From Leucogyrophana mollusca (Eukaryota > Basidiomycota > Agaricomycetes > Boletales), in NCBI GenBank assembly GCA_021014945.1, contig MU266371.1, positions 62,001 to 126,000 of the forward strand: DNA of 64,000 nt, in the 5' to 3' direction. A program made the translations under genes and the position numbers. Position 1 is the stretch's first letter, and each line of letters opens with the position of its first letter. This document shows, one piece after another, positions 11,763 to 24,100 of this stretch. Below the pieces are notes generated by a model. It was not told the origin of the DNA. It saw only the letters and a program-made list of their open reading frames with translations, and ran no database searches.

Positions 11763-12808
11763 TAGTTCTTTGTTGTGAATTCGGTGAGTCAGTCGAACAC
11801 TCGCTTTTCTTCGTCTCATTCATGTTATTTATATAAGGGCTCAGTGTTCCGGACCCGTTCGTTGCTTGGCGCTAGGAACGTGATGGTCACTGTCAAGGTG
11901 AAGCCTATCGTGTATTTTATACCTTGTTCGTCCCGTCAATGGGGTGCAGGCACGCATTTTATGCCGCCGATAATTTCCGCGGAAGAGCACTGGGAGTAAT
12001 TATGTTGACCTGGGTTGTCAATGGCTGCAAACTGTGCGTCCTCGCACAGTCCTCCACGCCGAGCCTACCCGTGATCGCACGGCGTTGATAAGAACCATGT
12101 TATTTCGCCGTTCCTAAAGCATAACCGCATGCTCCGTGGCAGTCTGTCAAACCCATAACGAGATTCCCCGCCACGATGACCTAGGTTCGCAAAATTGTCG
12201 CATCTCCAGCTTGATCGTCGCCTTGATGACATGCAGCACGGGAATGCATTCCGTTTAGCCAGCACAATCATAAACGCTCAAGTCAGGTTATTTTTAGACT
12301 TTTTGACAGCTCAGGCAGCCTGCTGGTGATGTCAAGCTTCCCAAGATGTTTCTACGTCCACCGGAGCGGCGGATTGTTGAGAGCTGGCATGAACTGCCAA
12401 TAGAAAGCATCGAAGCCTCTTGGTTTTTCCGTCCCACATCAGCATTCCGATGCGTCTGCTGATCGACTGATCAGGCACCCGGCCTATGCTGGTGTGGTAG
12501 CAGCCGTCCAGTCCTATGACACAGCTCGTTTTCCTTCCTTCGTGCTCTGAGGGGCTGTGCAAACCACAGACGAAATTTCGGGTGATTACACCTCTTCGAG
12601 GGATCCGTTGTTGACTTCCAACAGATGACCCCGGGCGCTGAAATGCCATCCGAGATTTACCCCCGTTTTATCCTATTTCCCCTATAGTTCGTGACTGCCA
12701 TGCGGAAGATGAACAAGTAAATCTTCTCAGACGTCATACGACCAATATAAAGAGGCGGGTCGAGAGAGGCTTTCTTCACCACCAGGATCTCGCATAGTAG
12801 TTCACAAC
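11763..12808. other. Intergenic interval upstream of the AA9 LPMO gene
   Basis: About 1 kb lies between the PRKRIP1-like gene and the LPMO start. The last 65 bp hold a good TATA box. Further upstream there is a CCCCGC match to the CreA/Mig-type consensus near 12163, which could be chance. No ORF here has a recognisable product. Confidence 0.5.
12746..12752 (+). promoter_or_regulatory. TATA box of the AA9 LPMO gene
   Basis: TATAAAG stands 63 bp before the ATG and directly after a GACCAA motif. A CT-rich segment (near 12770-12780) follows that could hold the transcription start. Spacing and context fit a strongly regulated secreted-enzyme gene. Confidence 0.65.
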
Positions 12809-13933
12809 ATGTTCCTCTCTGCAACTTTCGCTGCCTTGGCTGCTGCCTTGACCCAAGTCTCCCAAGTGCGTACCTTATAACTGACAGTTGGGCGTTAAAC
12901 TGTGCTCATTTGATACTTAGGTGGCTGCACACGGTGGTGTACTGAGCTACGACATTGCCGGTACCACGTACAACGGGTATGTTCTCCAGGCGCCCCTCTA
13001 AAGGCCATCGCACTCAATCAATAAGCGCAGCTTTGTGCCATACAACACTCCCACTGGACAAAGCACGATTCAGCGTGAATGGGACTCCTACAACCCCATC
13101 ACTGACCCCACCGATGCGCAGCTCTCATGCAACATCGATGGCGCTAACCTAGGCAGTGGCCAACTCTCTGCTACCGTAGCAGGTCAGCACCTCTAAAGTC
13201 TCCCATCATCACCATCCTTAATCATCACACAGCCGGAAGCTCTATTACTGCCTATTGGAAGTATGTATGCGTCATATTTCCCCGTTCGCGACTCTAACAT
13301 ACTGCGCAGCCCTTGGCCCCATACCATCGGTCCTGTCATGGTTTATATGGCAAACTGTGAGGGCTCTTGCACCTCAGCAAACACTGCCGACTTGAACTGG
13401 GTAAGGATAACGGAGTATCTGACTCGGAAGGCTTATTTACTCGCCTCTCCAGTTCAAGATCGAGCAGTTAGGTCTGATTTCTGGTGACTTGCCTACTGGC
13501 TATTGGGCTATGGGTGAGCTCGTTGCCGACAACAGCTCGTGGACCACCAGCATTCCGTCTGCACTTGCTCCCGGCGAATACTTCATCCGTCACGAGGTAA
13601 AGCAACCGTCCACCTCCGTCTTTGCGAAGTCATTTGACATCCGCGCATACCTAGCTCCTGGCCATCCACACTGCCAACCAGCCTCAATTCTATGCAGAAT
13701 GTGCGCAGCTCATCGTGACTGGTAGTGGCACTGCTACGCCCTCTAGTACATACCTCGTCAAGCTCCCCGGTGCCTACTCCATGTAAGCTCTCACCCAAGT
13801 GGGAAAAAAGCGTTCCGCGTTGACGTTTTTGTCGTAACCTAGGAGCGACCCTGGTGTCAACCTTGACATCTACGACATGTCAGGCGTCACCAACTACACC
13901 ATTCCTGGACCCGCTGTTTGGCCCGGAAACTGA
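12809..13933 (+). CDS. AA9 lytic polysaccharide monooxygenase (secreted, no CBM)
   Basis: This is a copper-dependent AA9 (formerly GH61) enzyme that cleaves cellulose or hemicellulose oxidatively. Eight exons give 248 residues: 12809-12865, 12921-12976, 13031-13182, 13233-13260, 13310-13400, 13453-13596, 13655-13782 and 13843-13933. Residues 1-22 form a signal peptide. Cleavage after VAA would expose His23 as the N-terminal ligand of the histidine brace (HGGVLSYD). The second copper His is in NPWPHTIGPVMVYM, and the axial Tyr lies in QPQFYAECAQL. Cys residues in MANCEGSC and YAECAQL are placed as in other AA9s. The protein ends just after VWPGN, so it has no CBM1 module or linker. Substrate and C1/C4 preference cannot be told from this. 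Confidence 0.95.
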
Positions 13934-14213
13934 GCAATCAGGGTGGGATTGGTGTTTGGTTTGGGTGACGACATATTTTCTGCACGAAGGGTCCTATGTA
14001 AATACTTCTCCTTGAAATGTGAATAGCTTTTGGATGTTCTTCATAAACAGTCTCCCAATCCAATCCTGAAGATCTTATCTAATCTTATCGCGGCCTTCCA
14101 ATTTATTGTCCCCGCATCTCGCTCAAGATTTTCCTCAGATTTTGGAGAACAGCAAACTGTGATACTTCGAGTTTTACAGCGGCGAGCCGCAGGCAAGCCT
14201 CCCTGCCATTGCG

Positions 14214-15696
14214 ATGTCCGACCACGACCCGGAAATGGAACCTGAGAGCGACGATATTGACATTGAAGCCGTTACAGAACTGGGCAATTCATTGATTCAA
14301 AGCATCCTCCAGAAAGAGTCTCTCCCGAGCTTGCAGGCTTTGATCGATGATGGGGCACCTCTATGGTACCAAGATGAAGATGGGACCTCAGCTTTGCATG
14401 CGGCCGCGTATGTCGAGAACGCTCGACTTGTCAAGCTGTTGATCGACGAGGGTGCGGTGTGGAACGCAGGTCACTTCGATTCCTAGCATTCGTGTAGTTA
14501 GCATCTCATTTCTGACGCGAAATCTAGTCGATAACTTGGAGAATACTGCGGGAGACATTTCCCTTTCTCTCAATAATGAGGAATGCTACACGATAATCCG
14601 GGACGCAGGGATACGTTCTGGTACGCACAACTACCACCTCTAGCCGACACCAAACTGACAACCGCATCAGAGCTCCTCCTGAGTCTGCTTTCATCCCGTT
14701 CCACAATTTCCAGGACTTCGTCATCGTTTATTATTCGCGACACGGACACATCCGCGGCCGGGTCCACTGACGCCTTCTTGTCCTCCCGACTACGATATAC
14801 CCGGGACCATCGGGGTCAGGACATCTGCATGTTGCAACTGGAGGACACGGAGGTGGGAGTGATGATGGGCTGGGAGCGCGAAATCAGTGAGCCGGCGCCG
14901 TTTTCATCTCCAAATGTTCTCATTGAGTGAGGTAGTGTCAAGTGCACGACACTGTGGAGCAGCTGTGCTCCGGTCACAATAAACACGAGAGAGGTCTCAA
15001 GATTCTGAATGTCGGCTTCGGACTCGGTATCGTGAGCGATGCCCCATATCTGCGAAACCGGACGGCATCTTTAATCTCTATCCACAGATCGACTCGTTCT
15101 TCCAAATGCATACGCCGCGAACCCCTCCTTCACTGCATGTCATTATCGAGCCTCACCCCGATGTGCTACAGTACATGAGGGAACAGGGCTGGTATGAAAA
15201 GGCAGGCGTTGTTATACTGGAAGGGAAGTGGCAGGACTTCATCGAAAGTGAAGCACTGCTTGGATACGGTGGCTTCGACGCCATTTACACCGACACATTC
15301 TCGGAAGACTACGAAGGTGCGCCAGAATGGGAGTTCGCATCCGGTATACGTCATTGAAACCCGCCCACAGCACTCCACGACTTCTTCAAACATCTGCCCG
15401 ACTTACTTGCCGGACCCGACTCCAAGTTCAGCTTTTTCAATGGCTTGGGCGCAACAAGTATGCGATTTGTTTCAGACGAGCCGGGCACCTGCTGATCTAA
15501 CCGTGAAACAGATGCGCTATTCTATGACGTCTATACACGGCTTTCAGAGCTTCATCTGTCTGATGTTGGTTTAGACGTGCAGTGGAGCGATGTTGACGTG
15601 AGCGCCCAAGACAGCGAAGAGAGGTGGGGGGAGACAAGAAAGTATTTCACACTACCGAGATATCGGCTTCCCATCGCGAAGATGCGACAAACATGA
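14214..15696 (+). CDS. RMT2: Protein arginine N5-methyltransferase RMT2
   Basis: RMT2 methylates the delta nitrogen of arginine; in yeast the known substrate is ribosomal protein Rpl12. Seven exons (14214-14469, 14528-14620, 14671-14886, 14943-15031, 15088-15316, 15371-15457, 15512-15696) join in phase to 384 residues. The N-terminal part carries ankyrin-like repeats (GTSALHAAAYVENARLVKLL). The methyltransferase fold then shows motif I (LKILNVGFGLGIID), a post-I acidic end in HVIIEPHP, and the fungal RMT2 signatures DAIYTDTFSEDY and FFNGLGATN. The start is the first ATG of the open frame (MSDHDPEMEPES). Identification is firm. Confidence 0.95.
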
Positions 15697-16258
15697 TAAC
15701 GTCGACTGCATCTGGAAAGGATGCTTACTTCTGTTGTTCGCTTGTTTGAGGTACATCGACTGACATCGGGGTTGGCCTGAATTGGATCTTTGTGGAGATG
15801 TGCACCGCACTACGGAACGGTTGACCCAAAACATTTGCAATAGCGTTGGAGACAGAACAGCTTTTGCAGATTGCTGCTCCAGGCAACCACCAGGTAACCA
15901 GTTGCTACTGAGTTGCCACGCAATAACTCTCATGCGTGTAACCACCAACTGCCGACTGTCGCAATGGTGAGTAGCTATTCTTATACTGCCTTGAAACCGA
16001 TCCTTCCAGCTGCTCGACAGCGTGGTTAGACAGGGACTGGCTTTGTTTTCCACCACCATCACCACTGCCTTGCAGCTTCGGGTGCTACGGCCTGATACTT
16101 AATTTGAAAGCAAAGTCAAGACACCGCTTCAGAGCTGGCTCTTCCATTCCCCTAAAACACAAGGCAGGCCCTATATTTGTGAACCTGACTGGCTCAGCGC
16201 TCTCCTTCGATCCCACTTTTTTTTCTCTTCGACGCACGCCAACGACCAGAGGCCCATC
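15697..16258. other. Intergenic interval downstream of RMT2
   Basis: This is 560 bp between two genes read in the same direction. I see several short GTTACC/GGTAAC-like words near 15890-15950 but no gene, RNA gene or clear promoter box. Confidence 0.45.
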
Positions 16259-17304
16259 ATGAACTTCTCGCACCAGTCCGACACTAAAGGCGCTATGACT
16301 GATGTAGTTCTGGTGAGATTCGAATGTCTTCTGGTGCAGTATATACACTTGCTCATCCGTTCTATTTCATAGGAACTATCGCCCTCCCAGCCAACACCGC
16401 TGTTGCCGTACGAACTGCACAACACGGTAAGTAATCGCGCTGAGCGTAAGTTTAAGGGTGTTATTTAGCTCCTGCGCAATTCACAGGTTTCTAACGATAC
16501 TTGGGAGACACGAATCCGCGCAATAATCCGTGTTGCCTCGCAGTATTCAAAGCCGCTTTTTGAGAGAGTTTGGATTCTCATCAGTATGATGTCCGTCGTC
16601 TCCAATCCCCCCCTTCTGGCATATCTGAACCTAAACCTGCTTGACACAGCGCAACTTTTGTCGTGCCTATTGTTACATACTACGTGTCTCTGCATCAGCT
16701 AGACAAGGGTGAGGGGCACCGGGACGAGCACATCTGGGACGCCCGATTTATCAGTTTTGGCGTCACTGTTGCGACATGGGCCCTGTTCTTCCTACCTATC
16801 ATTGTGTGGAAATATTTAGTAAGAATCCTTGCATATTTTCCGGAGTCGTGCTAACGTGTAGCCTTAAACAGGGACATGCTCGAGTCAAAGCAATGGTGGC
16901 CCAATGGGCCAAAGAAGACATGAAAAATGCTCCATCCTACACGACCATGCCGATATGGAAGGTATCCACCCCCAGGATTTTCCGAGACGTTATTGTGGGT
17001 TGTATCGCTGTCGAAAAGAGACATTTGACTCACCAGCGTGCCGTAGATCCTGGTCATCTCTCTGCCCGCGATTTCACAAGCTAGTTTCCATCCCGATGCT
17101 TGTCTTCCACCGGTAAGGGGACTGGCCCGTCTTCGTGGTGCGCTCTCTAACGAAGTGGTGTAGTATATCGCTCCCCCTGCAGACGCTGCTAAACTTCCGC
17201 CTTACGAACCTGGTAAGATGGGATATGCCTCCGTGGGCTTCCACGACGGGGAGAAGTTTGGCGATATTCCGCTGTATAACGATGAGAAGCTCTCCAAGGT
17301 CTGA
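16259..17304 (+). CDS. Unrecognised membrane protein
   Basis: I do not recognise this family. Seven exons join in phase to about 236 residues: 16259-16312, 16373-16426, 16487-16590, 16650-16818, 16872-16994, 17047-17112 and 17164-17304. Two strong hydrophobic segments are visible, VWILISMIATFVVPIVTYY and TVATWALFFLPIIVWKYL, separated by a short charged loop. A weaker one is near DVIILVISLPAIS. The C-terminal tail is Pro/Tyr/Gly-rich (PPADAAKLPPYEPGKMGYAS) and probably soluble. One donor (gtccgt at 16591) is not ideal, so that junction is the weakest. Coding-type composition and seven in-phase introns support a real gene, probably restricted to basidiomycetes; no function is proposed. Confidence 0.65.
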
Positions 17305-17624
17305 TTTTAACCAACAAATAGGTCTTCCGGTAAATGTACTTTGGTTTGCCGACCAAGTGTGTAATATGTATAATCATGCACGCGGGCGTGTATATTATGG
17401 TTGGCGTCCAACTCGCCATCTTTGCTTTAAAACTGGACCTGGGCCAGGGGTCGTGCTTGACATTTGTCGACAGAATCAGTCCTGCCCAAAGGACATCGAG
17501 GGGCTCAACGCGATACGGCGAGGATAGAAATGCTCGAAAACGCAAGATACCCATCAAAAAGCACATAACGAGGACCGAGTAATTAAGATTAAGATATTAT
17601 CTGCGACTCGCAATGCTAGGTAGA
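17305..17624. other. Convergent intergenic interval
   Basis: This 320-bp interval sits between the stops of the membrane-protein gene (+) and the MFS gene (-). It should hold two 3' UTRs, and I see nothing else in it. Confidence 0.5.
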
Positions 17625-19994
17625 TTAATTCGTGTGCCCTTCTCGATTCTTGCCGCTCTTTTCGTCGCTGAGCTGCGCACTCCCGGAGAGAAGCTCACCG
17701 TGCTCATGTAATTCCCTCTCATACTCCTCTTTTTCCCGTTTGGTTGCCTCCGCATCTCGATCACGATCTTGATCCGTAATATTTGACAGGAACAGGACGA
17801 GGAAGAACGAGATGCAACTCCACGGGATCAGGGAAATAAAAGCCCAGCGAACGCCATACCGGAACGCATCGCGGATCACAGTCTGCACAGCGGATGGCAG
17901 ACTGCCCATACTTTGCAAAGAGTCTAAAGACTGGTTGGCATATGCTTGAGAAAGAGCGGCCTGGTCCGCGCCCGACAGCGCACCGCTCCTGATTTGGTTC
18001 GAGATGTACTGGTTGACTTTCGAATCCATCACAGCCGAACACTGGGCAAGGCCAACGGTTCCTCCAAGCGCTCGGAACTACGAAAAGGTTGGTTACTCTG
18101 TCCCGATGCATGAGTGGTTCACTCACGAAGAGAGTCATGGCGTTGACGATTGCCACGCGATGGGTTGGCTGAGAGAAGCGTGCATGAATTGCTAGTGGGC
18201 CTGCAGTAAGGCCGACACCTGCTCCGGCCATGACCATAAACCTGCTTCGTGTCAATAGATGGAATGAAATTCCTCGAAGGCAACTACATACCCGTTGATC
18301 TGTGCCTGGCTGTTATTGTTCATGGCCATCTCTATCAACCCGAGGGAGATAGGGATGATTATAGATCCGAAAATGATGGGGTATTTCGGCTACAGGTAGA
18401 TAGTAAGTATACGTCCGACTGTATATTGGGTCCAACGTACTTGTCGTAGGGCTTTTGTCATATAGATCGAAAACAACGCACCAGCACCCTGACAAAATAG
18501 TTAGCAAGGTATGGCATATGTCAGACATGCAAGGTGTCGCTCACCATGCCGGGTGCGAAATACACAAGCTGAACTCCAGCGTTCGCCGGAGAAAGTCCGG
18601 TGACGATAGTCATAAAGATCGCCACGAAGTAGAACATGACAAGCATGACGAGTCCGGATATGTAGCAGCCGTACATGACGGCGCAGACATCATACGAACG
18701 GAAAATCTCCAGCGGTAGCATCGGGTCACAGCAAAGAACGGTCCGCTTTGACGGAGTTGACCTAAAAAGTTGCTGTTCGAGCAAATACTCCCAGCCAAGG
18801 CAAGCGATAATGAGCAATCCGCCAACAACCCAGCTGACGATGACTTTGGCGGAGCGCCAGGTTCCGGTAGAACCCCAGTTGAGGGCGAGAAGAATAAGTA
18901 TGCCACCGCCGATGAACAGCAGGGTCCCGATCCAATCAATGCGCAGCAATTTCTGACCAATGCTCTCTTTCTCGCCAACAGAACTTGGGAGTCGGTTGCC
19001 GGGCTGTGCCTTCTTTACCTTACCGCGAAGGAGAAGGAAACACAAAACCATCGCCACTACGGTGGTTGGAAGACTACTTGAAGTTAAGTGAGGGTATGTC
19101 GAAGAGCTGGATTGCGTACTTGATCGCAAAGATCCAACGGAAAGAAATCTCGAGGAGATTCCCGCCAATGAGAGGGCCACAAGCATACGACACTGCATAG
19201 AGCAGGAAGAGCATTGATGTTTGCCAGTTGTTGTCATCCAGTGATCTTGAGTCGGACAAGATAGTCCGGACAATCTTAGTGCAAATTCGAGTTAGGTGTA
19301 TTGGTACCTGACTTAATCGCCCAACGTACCGTTAAGAGGCCAGCAGCGCCAATACCGGCGATGCCGCGACCCACTAGAACCATAGTCATGTTCACTGCCC
19401 CTGTGCTGAGAGCGCTACCAAGGAGGAAGAACAACAAGGAAATCTGGATCCCTGCGTGGCGACCAAATATATCCGCGACGGACGCGAATAACGGTAAAAA
19501 CACAGTCGACGAAAGTAAATAAGCAGTTCCAATATAACTTTGGAGGCTGAGGGCATTGAAGACAGACTAGCATGGGTTAGCCTTCGATTGATGTACTCTT
19601 CAATTCATGAACTTACCGCAATGTGAGTCTGAGCAGTGGCCACCACTGCGAAGCTATTTAGGGAGTGCGATGGATATTATTTAGCAGACTTACCGGTATA
19701 ATCCAATGTCTCTAGAAACACTGGAATGAAGAGAGCAGCCATAAGTCTGACCTTGAACCAGAACGTAGATGGCGCTGGAGGCAGCGGCACATTTGCCTTT
19801 TGGCTGGTTGGCGGTTCGGACCCACTGCTTCTTGCCAACGTCTCGATGCCCTCCTGAGAGGTTGGCGTCTTGGACAACCCCTGTGAGCTACCAGCAGTAT
19901 TCGACGCCAAAGAGGGACCCGACCCCTCCTCCACCTGTGGGTGGGACCTCGCCTTGATCTTCTTGTAGATATACTTGCCTAGGAAGAGAGCCAT
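17625..19994 (-). CDS. MFS transporter (drug:H+ antiporter / Fnx1-type)
   Basis: This is a major facilitator of the large fungal drug:H+ antiporter group that also includes vacuolar Fnx1/Vba-type amino acid carriers. The N-terminal 85 residues are hydrophilic, with Ser/Pro-rich sequence. Hydrophobic segments begin at VRLMAALFIPVFLETLDYT. The loop motif VADIFGRHAGIQIS fits MFS motif A, and GRGIAGIGAAGLLTV fits the conserved helix-4 Gly-rich motif. Further membrane segments run through RIDWIGTLLFIGGGILILLA to FISLIPWSCISFFLVLFLS, and the tail is charged. About eight short introns interrupt it. The start is the ATG at 19994 (MALFLGKYIY). The number of segments fits a 14-TM rather than a 12-TM member, but substrate cannot be assigned. 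Confidence 0.85.
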
Positions 19995-20281
19995 GTTTCT
20001 GGAGGGAACGGATAAAGCTTGAGCCAGCCATTGCTGAAATATATATACGAGGTTTTGGGTGAGCCCCTTTTGAATCCTGACCGGGACCCCTCAAAATTTG
20101 CAACATCCGATGCCGTGGGAACAATTGAGAGAAGGTGTCTCGTGCACAGCCACTCATCCTAGTGTTTGGTTGTACTGCAGGTGAGACTCCCGGAGGTGCT
20201 AGTGAACGTACTGTATTTTAGCGCTTATATCGCCAGTTTATAACAGATAAAGCGGTCCTTACACATTTTGGACGTCGCGAT
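19995..20281. promoter_or_regulatory. Divergent upstream region MFS / BET5
   Basis: There are 287 bp between divergent start codons, so this holds both 5' leaders and promoters. A TATA-like run (atatatacga, near 20039-20048) lies close to the MFS start. No other element is clear. Confidence 0.45.
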
Positions 20282-21020
20282 ATGACGATTTTTAGTCTGT
20301 ATGTCTATGACCGGTACGCACCGTCTCCCAAATGGCAGGCTACTTTGACAGAAACGTCATCGCAGACACTGCGCCTGTGTCTACTACCAAGATTGGCATC
20401 GTACTAAACGTCCCAAACCTGCGGTCGAAGGGGGCATACTCAATGCAGTATCCTCTGCTGTTTCACCCCAGGTTGTAGTGGACACAAACACGGCAAATTC
20501 TTCCGCATTCAGCAGTCCCCGAAACACTCTTACGTCCAGTACCGGCGTCGTAGTAGCCGTAGGCGAAGATTCGTCGACTCCTGCAATGCAGCAGACTCCC
20601 TCAGAAGGTTCGAGATCGAATACATTGCCTTTTGACGAGGAAGCAAAACTGGTCTACGGAGTGATCCTCTCTTTGCGAAATATGATCAAGAAGCTCTCTG
20701 GAAGGTCATCACTTCGAAGTTATTTAAGTGGTCCTAGTACTCATGCATTCCACAGAGACGAGCAATTTGTCAGCTACCGGACCTCAGCATACAAACTACA
20801 TCTGTACGAGACAATATCAGGCTACAAGTTTGTTATGCTCAGCGATCCAGCTACGGATGGTCTTCGTTTTGTTTTGCGGCAGATATACAACGGCCCGTTC
20901 CTTGAATATGTCGTTCGCAACCCCCTAGTTTCAATGGACTCTCGCGAACAGGGTATCGATAATGATTATTTCCGTGCCAGCGTAGACCGTCTGGTTCGTG
21001 GGTTATCAGTGTTTACCTGA
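20282..21020 (+). CDS. BET5: TRAPP complex subunit Bet5/TRAPPC1 with an inserted loop
   Basis: Bet5 is a longin-fold subunit of the TRAPP complexes, the guanine exchange and tethering factors for Ypt1/Rab1 in ER-Golgi transport. Two exons (20282-20313 and 20366-21020) give 228 residues. The N-terminus MTIFSLYVYDR joins across the intron to HCACVYYQDWHRTKRP, the longin start. A Ser/Thr-rich insertion of roughly 65 residues follows. The fold resumes at FDEEAKLVYGVILSLRNMIK, FVSYRTSAYKLHLYETISGY and the end YVVRNPL. Human TRAPPC1 is about 145 residues, so the insertion explains the greater length. The stop is 89 bp from the convergent Fun30 stop. Confidence 0.93.
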
Positions 21021-21109
21021 AACGTTCATACATGAGAGTCTTCTTTGCACTGTACCATTACCAAAAAAATATCTACGTACTCTATCCACAGTAGTTTATA
21101 TCAGTGCTG

Positions 21110-24100
21110 TCAGCTTGAGGATGCGGGTATAGGTGTACCGACGGATCCGTCTCTAGAGTCCCCGTTCTCCTGCCTTTCAAATTGCTTCCTCAGCACGTTC
21201 ATCAGCGACGTCTTCATCTGCTTCTCCTGTGCACTCTCCGCGCCCTCACTCGCCTCTTCGTTATCCCCTGCCACAGCTTCGTCAAGCGCCAGCTTCGTCT
21301 CTCCAAGTCGCAGCATGTCCTCCTCGATGGTTCCACGCGAGATCAGCTTCACCACTTCCACGTCGCGCTTTTGCCCGATGCGGTACGCACGATCTTGCGC
21401 CTGCCTGTCGTTGTGAGGGTTAAAGTCCTGATCGAACCTGATAACACATGTAAGAATTCGGTAGCGCACTCGGGATAAACTCGCCACCTACATGATAACA
21501 ACGCTGGCAGCAGTGAGGTTGATTCCCATGCCGCCAGCTTTGGTCGATAAGAGGAAGACCGGTATTGAGTCGTCCTCTGTGAACTCGTCCACGAGAGTTT
21601 GTCGCACGTCGACCGCAGTTGACCCCGTGAGCAGAAGGTACTTGATGGACTTCTGTTTCAGGATAGCCTGAAGGATGTCGAGAATTTGTGTAAACTAGAT
21701 GACACCAGAAAATGGAGTCAGATCATGAACGGGTCATTCGAGCTATGTTTACCAACCTGGGAGAAGATAAGGACCTTGCGACCTGCCGCGTCGTAGTCTT
21801 TCAGGAGGCGCAAGAGCACCTTCACCTTGCCAGCTTCCAAATAGCAAGTTTCGTCCTGGAGAAATTTCTGAGTCGACTAAGTGTAGCATGTCAGTCAGAC
21901 AGTTGACCCCAGGTGACAGCAGATAACTACCTTGTACCCCTGACAGAAGAACTGCAGCTCTGCATCGGTCATGACCTCCATATCCTCCTTGACATACTGA
22001 AAGATAGCACCGCGCTTCTTAAAATCGGGCTCCTTCAATAACTGCTTGGTGATCGAAGTCAGGTTATCATCCGTGAATCGCTTTCTGAACAGCATCGGAT
22101 GAGACGACGCTTTGCGCAGGTCCATGAGCACATTTGAGCTGTTCTCGAGGTACATCTTGTCCTTTGCCCGAGGGTTGGCCTTCGTTTTCTTCTTGGTGAC
22201 TTTACGACCGTTAGTCGATGGCTCGGCTGGCTCCGGTGGGGTCTCAACGCCATCAAAGATAGTCTTCCGAGAGCGTTGGAGGGCATCATTGTAGATGGAT
22301 TTCTGTAGAGCAGTCATCTCGCACCACTCGATGCGCTCAGTCTTAGCGGGAAGATCTTTCAAGACCTGAACGAGAGCATAAGCGACGAGTCCAGTATAAA
22401 AAACGATGTTGGCATGCCTGATCTTTCCGACGCCGCAAAACGAACGGAGTCATCATTTTCTTCGCTCTCGACACACGTTCCTGAGATAGTAGTGAGACCT
22501 TGCTGTCACCCTTGGTTTTGAAGATCGCGCGCAACGAATCCATTGCCTCGGCAAGAAGATCAGGTAGAATGAAGTTCATCAAGGACTACAGTGGTGAATT
22601 CCTTGAGGACCAGTTTCGCAAGACCAACGTGAAAAAACGTACCACCAGCTCCTGCAAGTTGTTCTGCAAAGGAGTACCAGTCAAGAGCAACCTCCAGTTT
22701 GACTCGAACTTCAACAGCGCTTGGTATCGTTGTGACTGGAAATTCTTGAGCACATGGCCTTCATCGAAAACGCATGTCTGTGGGCAAACTGATGAGAACT
22801 GTACGCGGATATGAAAATGCGATTGGAAGCTAACATCCCACTCTACTCTCCGGAAGAACTTCCGGTCCCTGTCATCGCCCTGAGCTAGGTTGTATGTCGT
22901 GATGAGAACCTCCCAGCCTGTACCGTCTTTGCTGTTCCGCCTTTGAGTGTCCAGCAACGTTTGTCGCAACATCGGCCGCTCCTCCTTCCCGGCGTAGTAT
23001 GTCTGAACTGATATCGACGGCGCGAAACGAGCGAACTCCCTACACCAATTCTCCAGGGTTGACGATCTGACACGGCGCCACGGGATCAGAAACATGGAGA
23101 CAGGGAGAAGGTTCGACTTACGGTACGACGACCAGATGTGGTCCGTGGTGTCCCCGCTCCTTCAAATACGCAAAGAAACTGATGACTTGGATCGTCTTGC
23201 CCAGACCTGACAAGAGTGTGAGCCTCATGTGAAGGACAGCAAACCATGATGAACTAACCCATCTCATCAGCCAATATACAGCTCAACTGTTTTCGGTATA
23301 GTAGGTACAGCCAATTCACCCCCAATAGCTGATAATCCTTCAATGTCACTCCATCAGGCAGTAACGCTGGTTGAGTAGAAAGGTAATCCTTGGAAGTCGA
23401 GTTCTTGACGATATTCAAAGACCGCAGGCTTAGTGCTCCCTCCTCGACGTCACCAATCGCCGAGAGAGCGTCCTCCTTCCCCTTCCCTTTACTTGAACTT
23501 CCATCCGTGGTCCAAGTCGCGATAGACAAGCGAAGAGAGGCACCTATCCGCTCACACTCCTCCAGAACATTATCGACAGTTGAGTAGCCATCCAGTATAG
23601 CTTTGCAATCTTCAAATATCCGGGGGCTGATACCAGCGGGTCCGGCCTTCTTCTTGCCCTGACTGAGCTTGGCGCTCAAGTCAGAGGCAGAACTGAATGG
23701 CCGCAGCTCGATGATCTTGTCTGCCTGCTCAGGAGTACAGCCTGCAATACTATCAGCCATAAGCTCTCCCATATCAGACGTCAGCAAGTACGCACCGGTA
23801 AGTTCCTGAAGACCTTCACGACCAGCCTTATTGAAATAGTCTAGTGTTTTCACTTCACTAGACGTTGCTTTCGCCGACCTGGAACTACTTCGTTCTTCCT
23901 CGGGGTCACTCATAGCTTCTTCCTCATCAGAGTCAATGACCATCTTCTTCGGGCGCTTGCGACGGGGGAGGACGGCGGGAGTTGATGGAGAAAGCGGCGA
24001 TGCGACGACGGGTAAAGCGGCATTCGATGCCAAAGGAGTGCTTTGAGTGGTATCCAGGACGGCCCTATTAGCGTATATAGAGGATTTCTTGCCCTTTTCC

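Noticed and set aside
12332..12649. 105-codon minus-strand frame upstream of the LPMO
   Set aside because: No domain, and codon composition unlike the neighbouring genes.
13934..14213. CBM1 module or linker after the AA9 domain
   Set aside because: The LPMO stop at 13931-13933 follows the catalytic domain directly and no cysteine-rich CBM1 pattern lies downstream.
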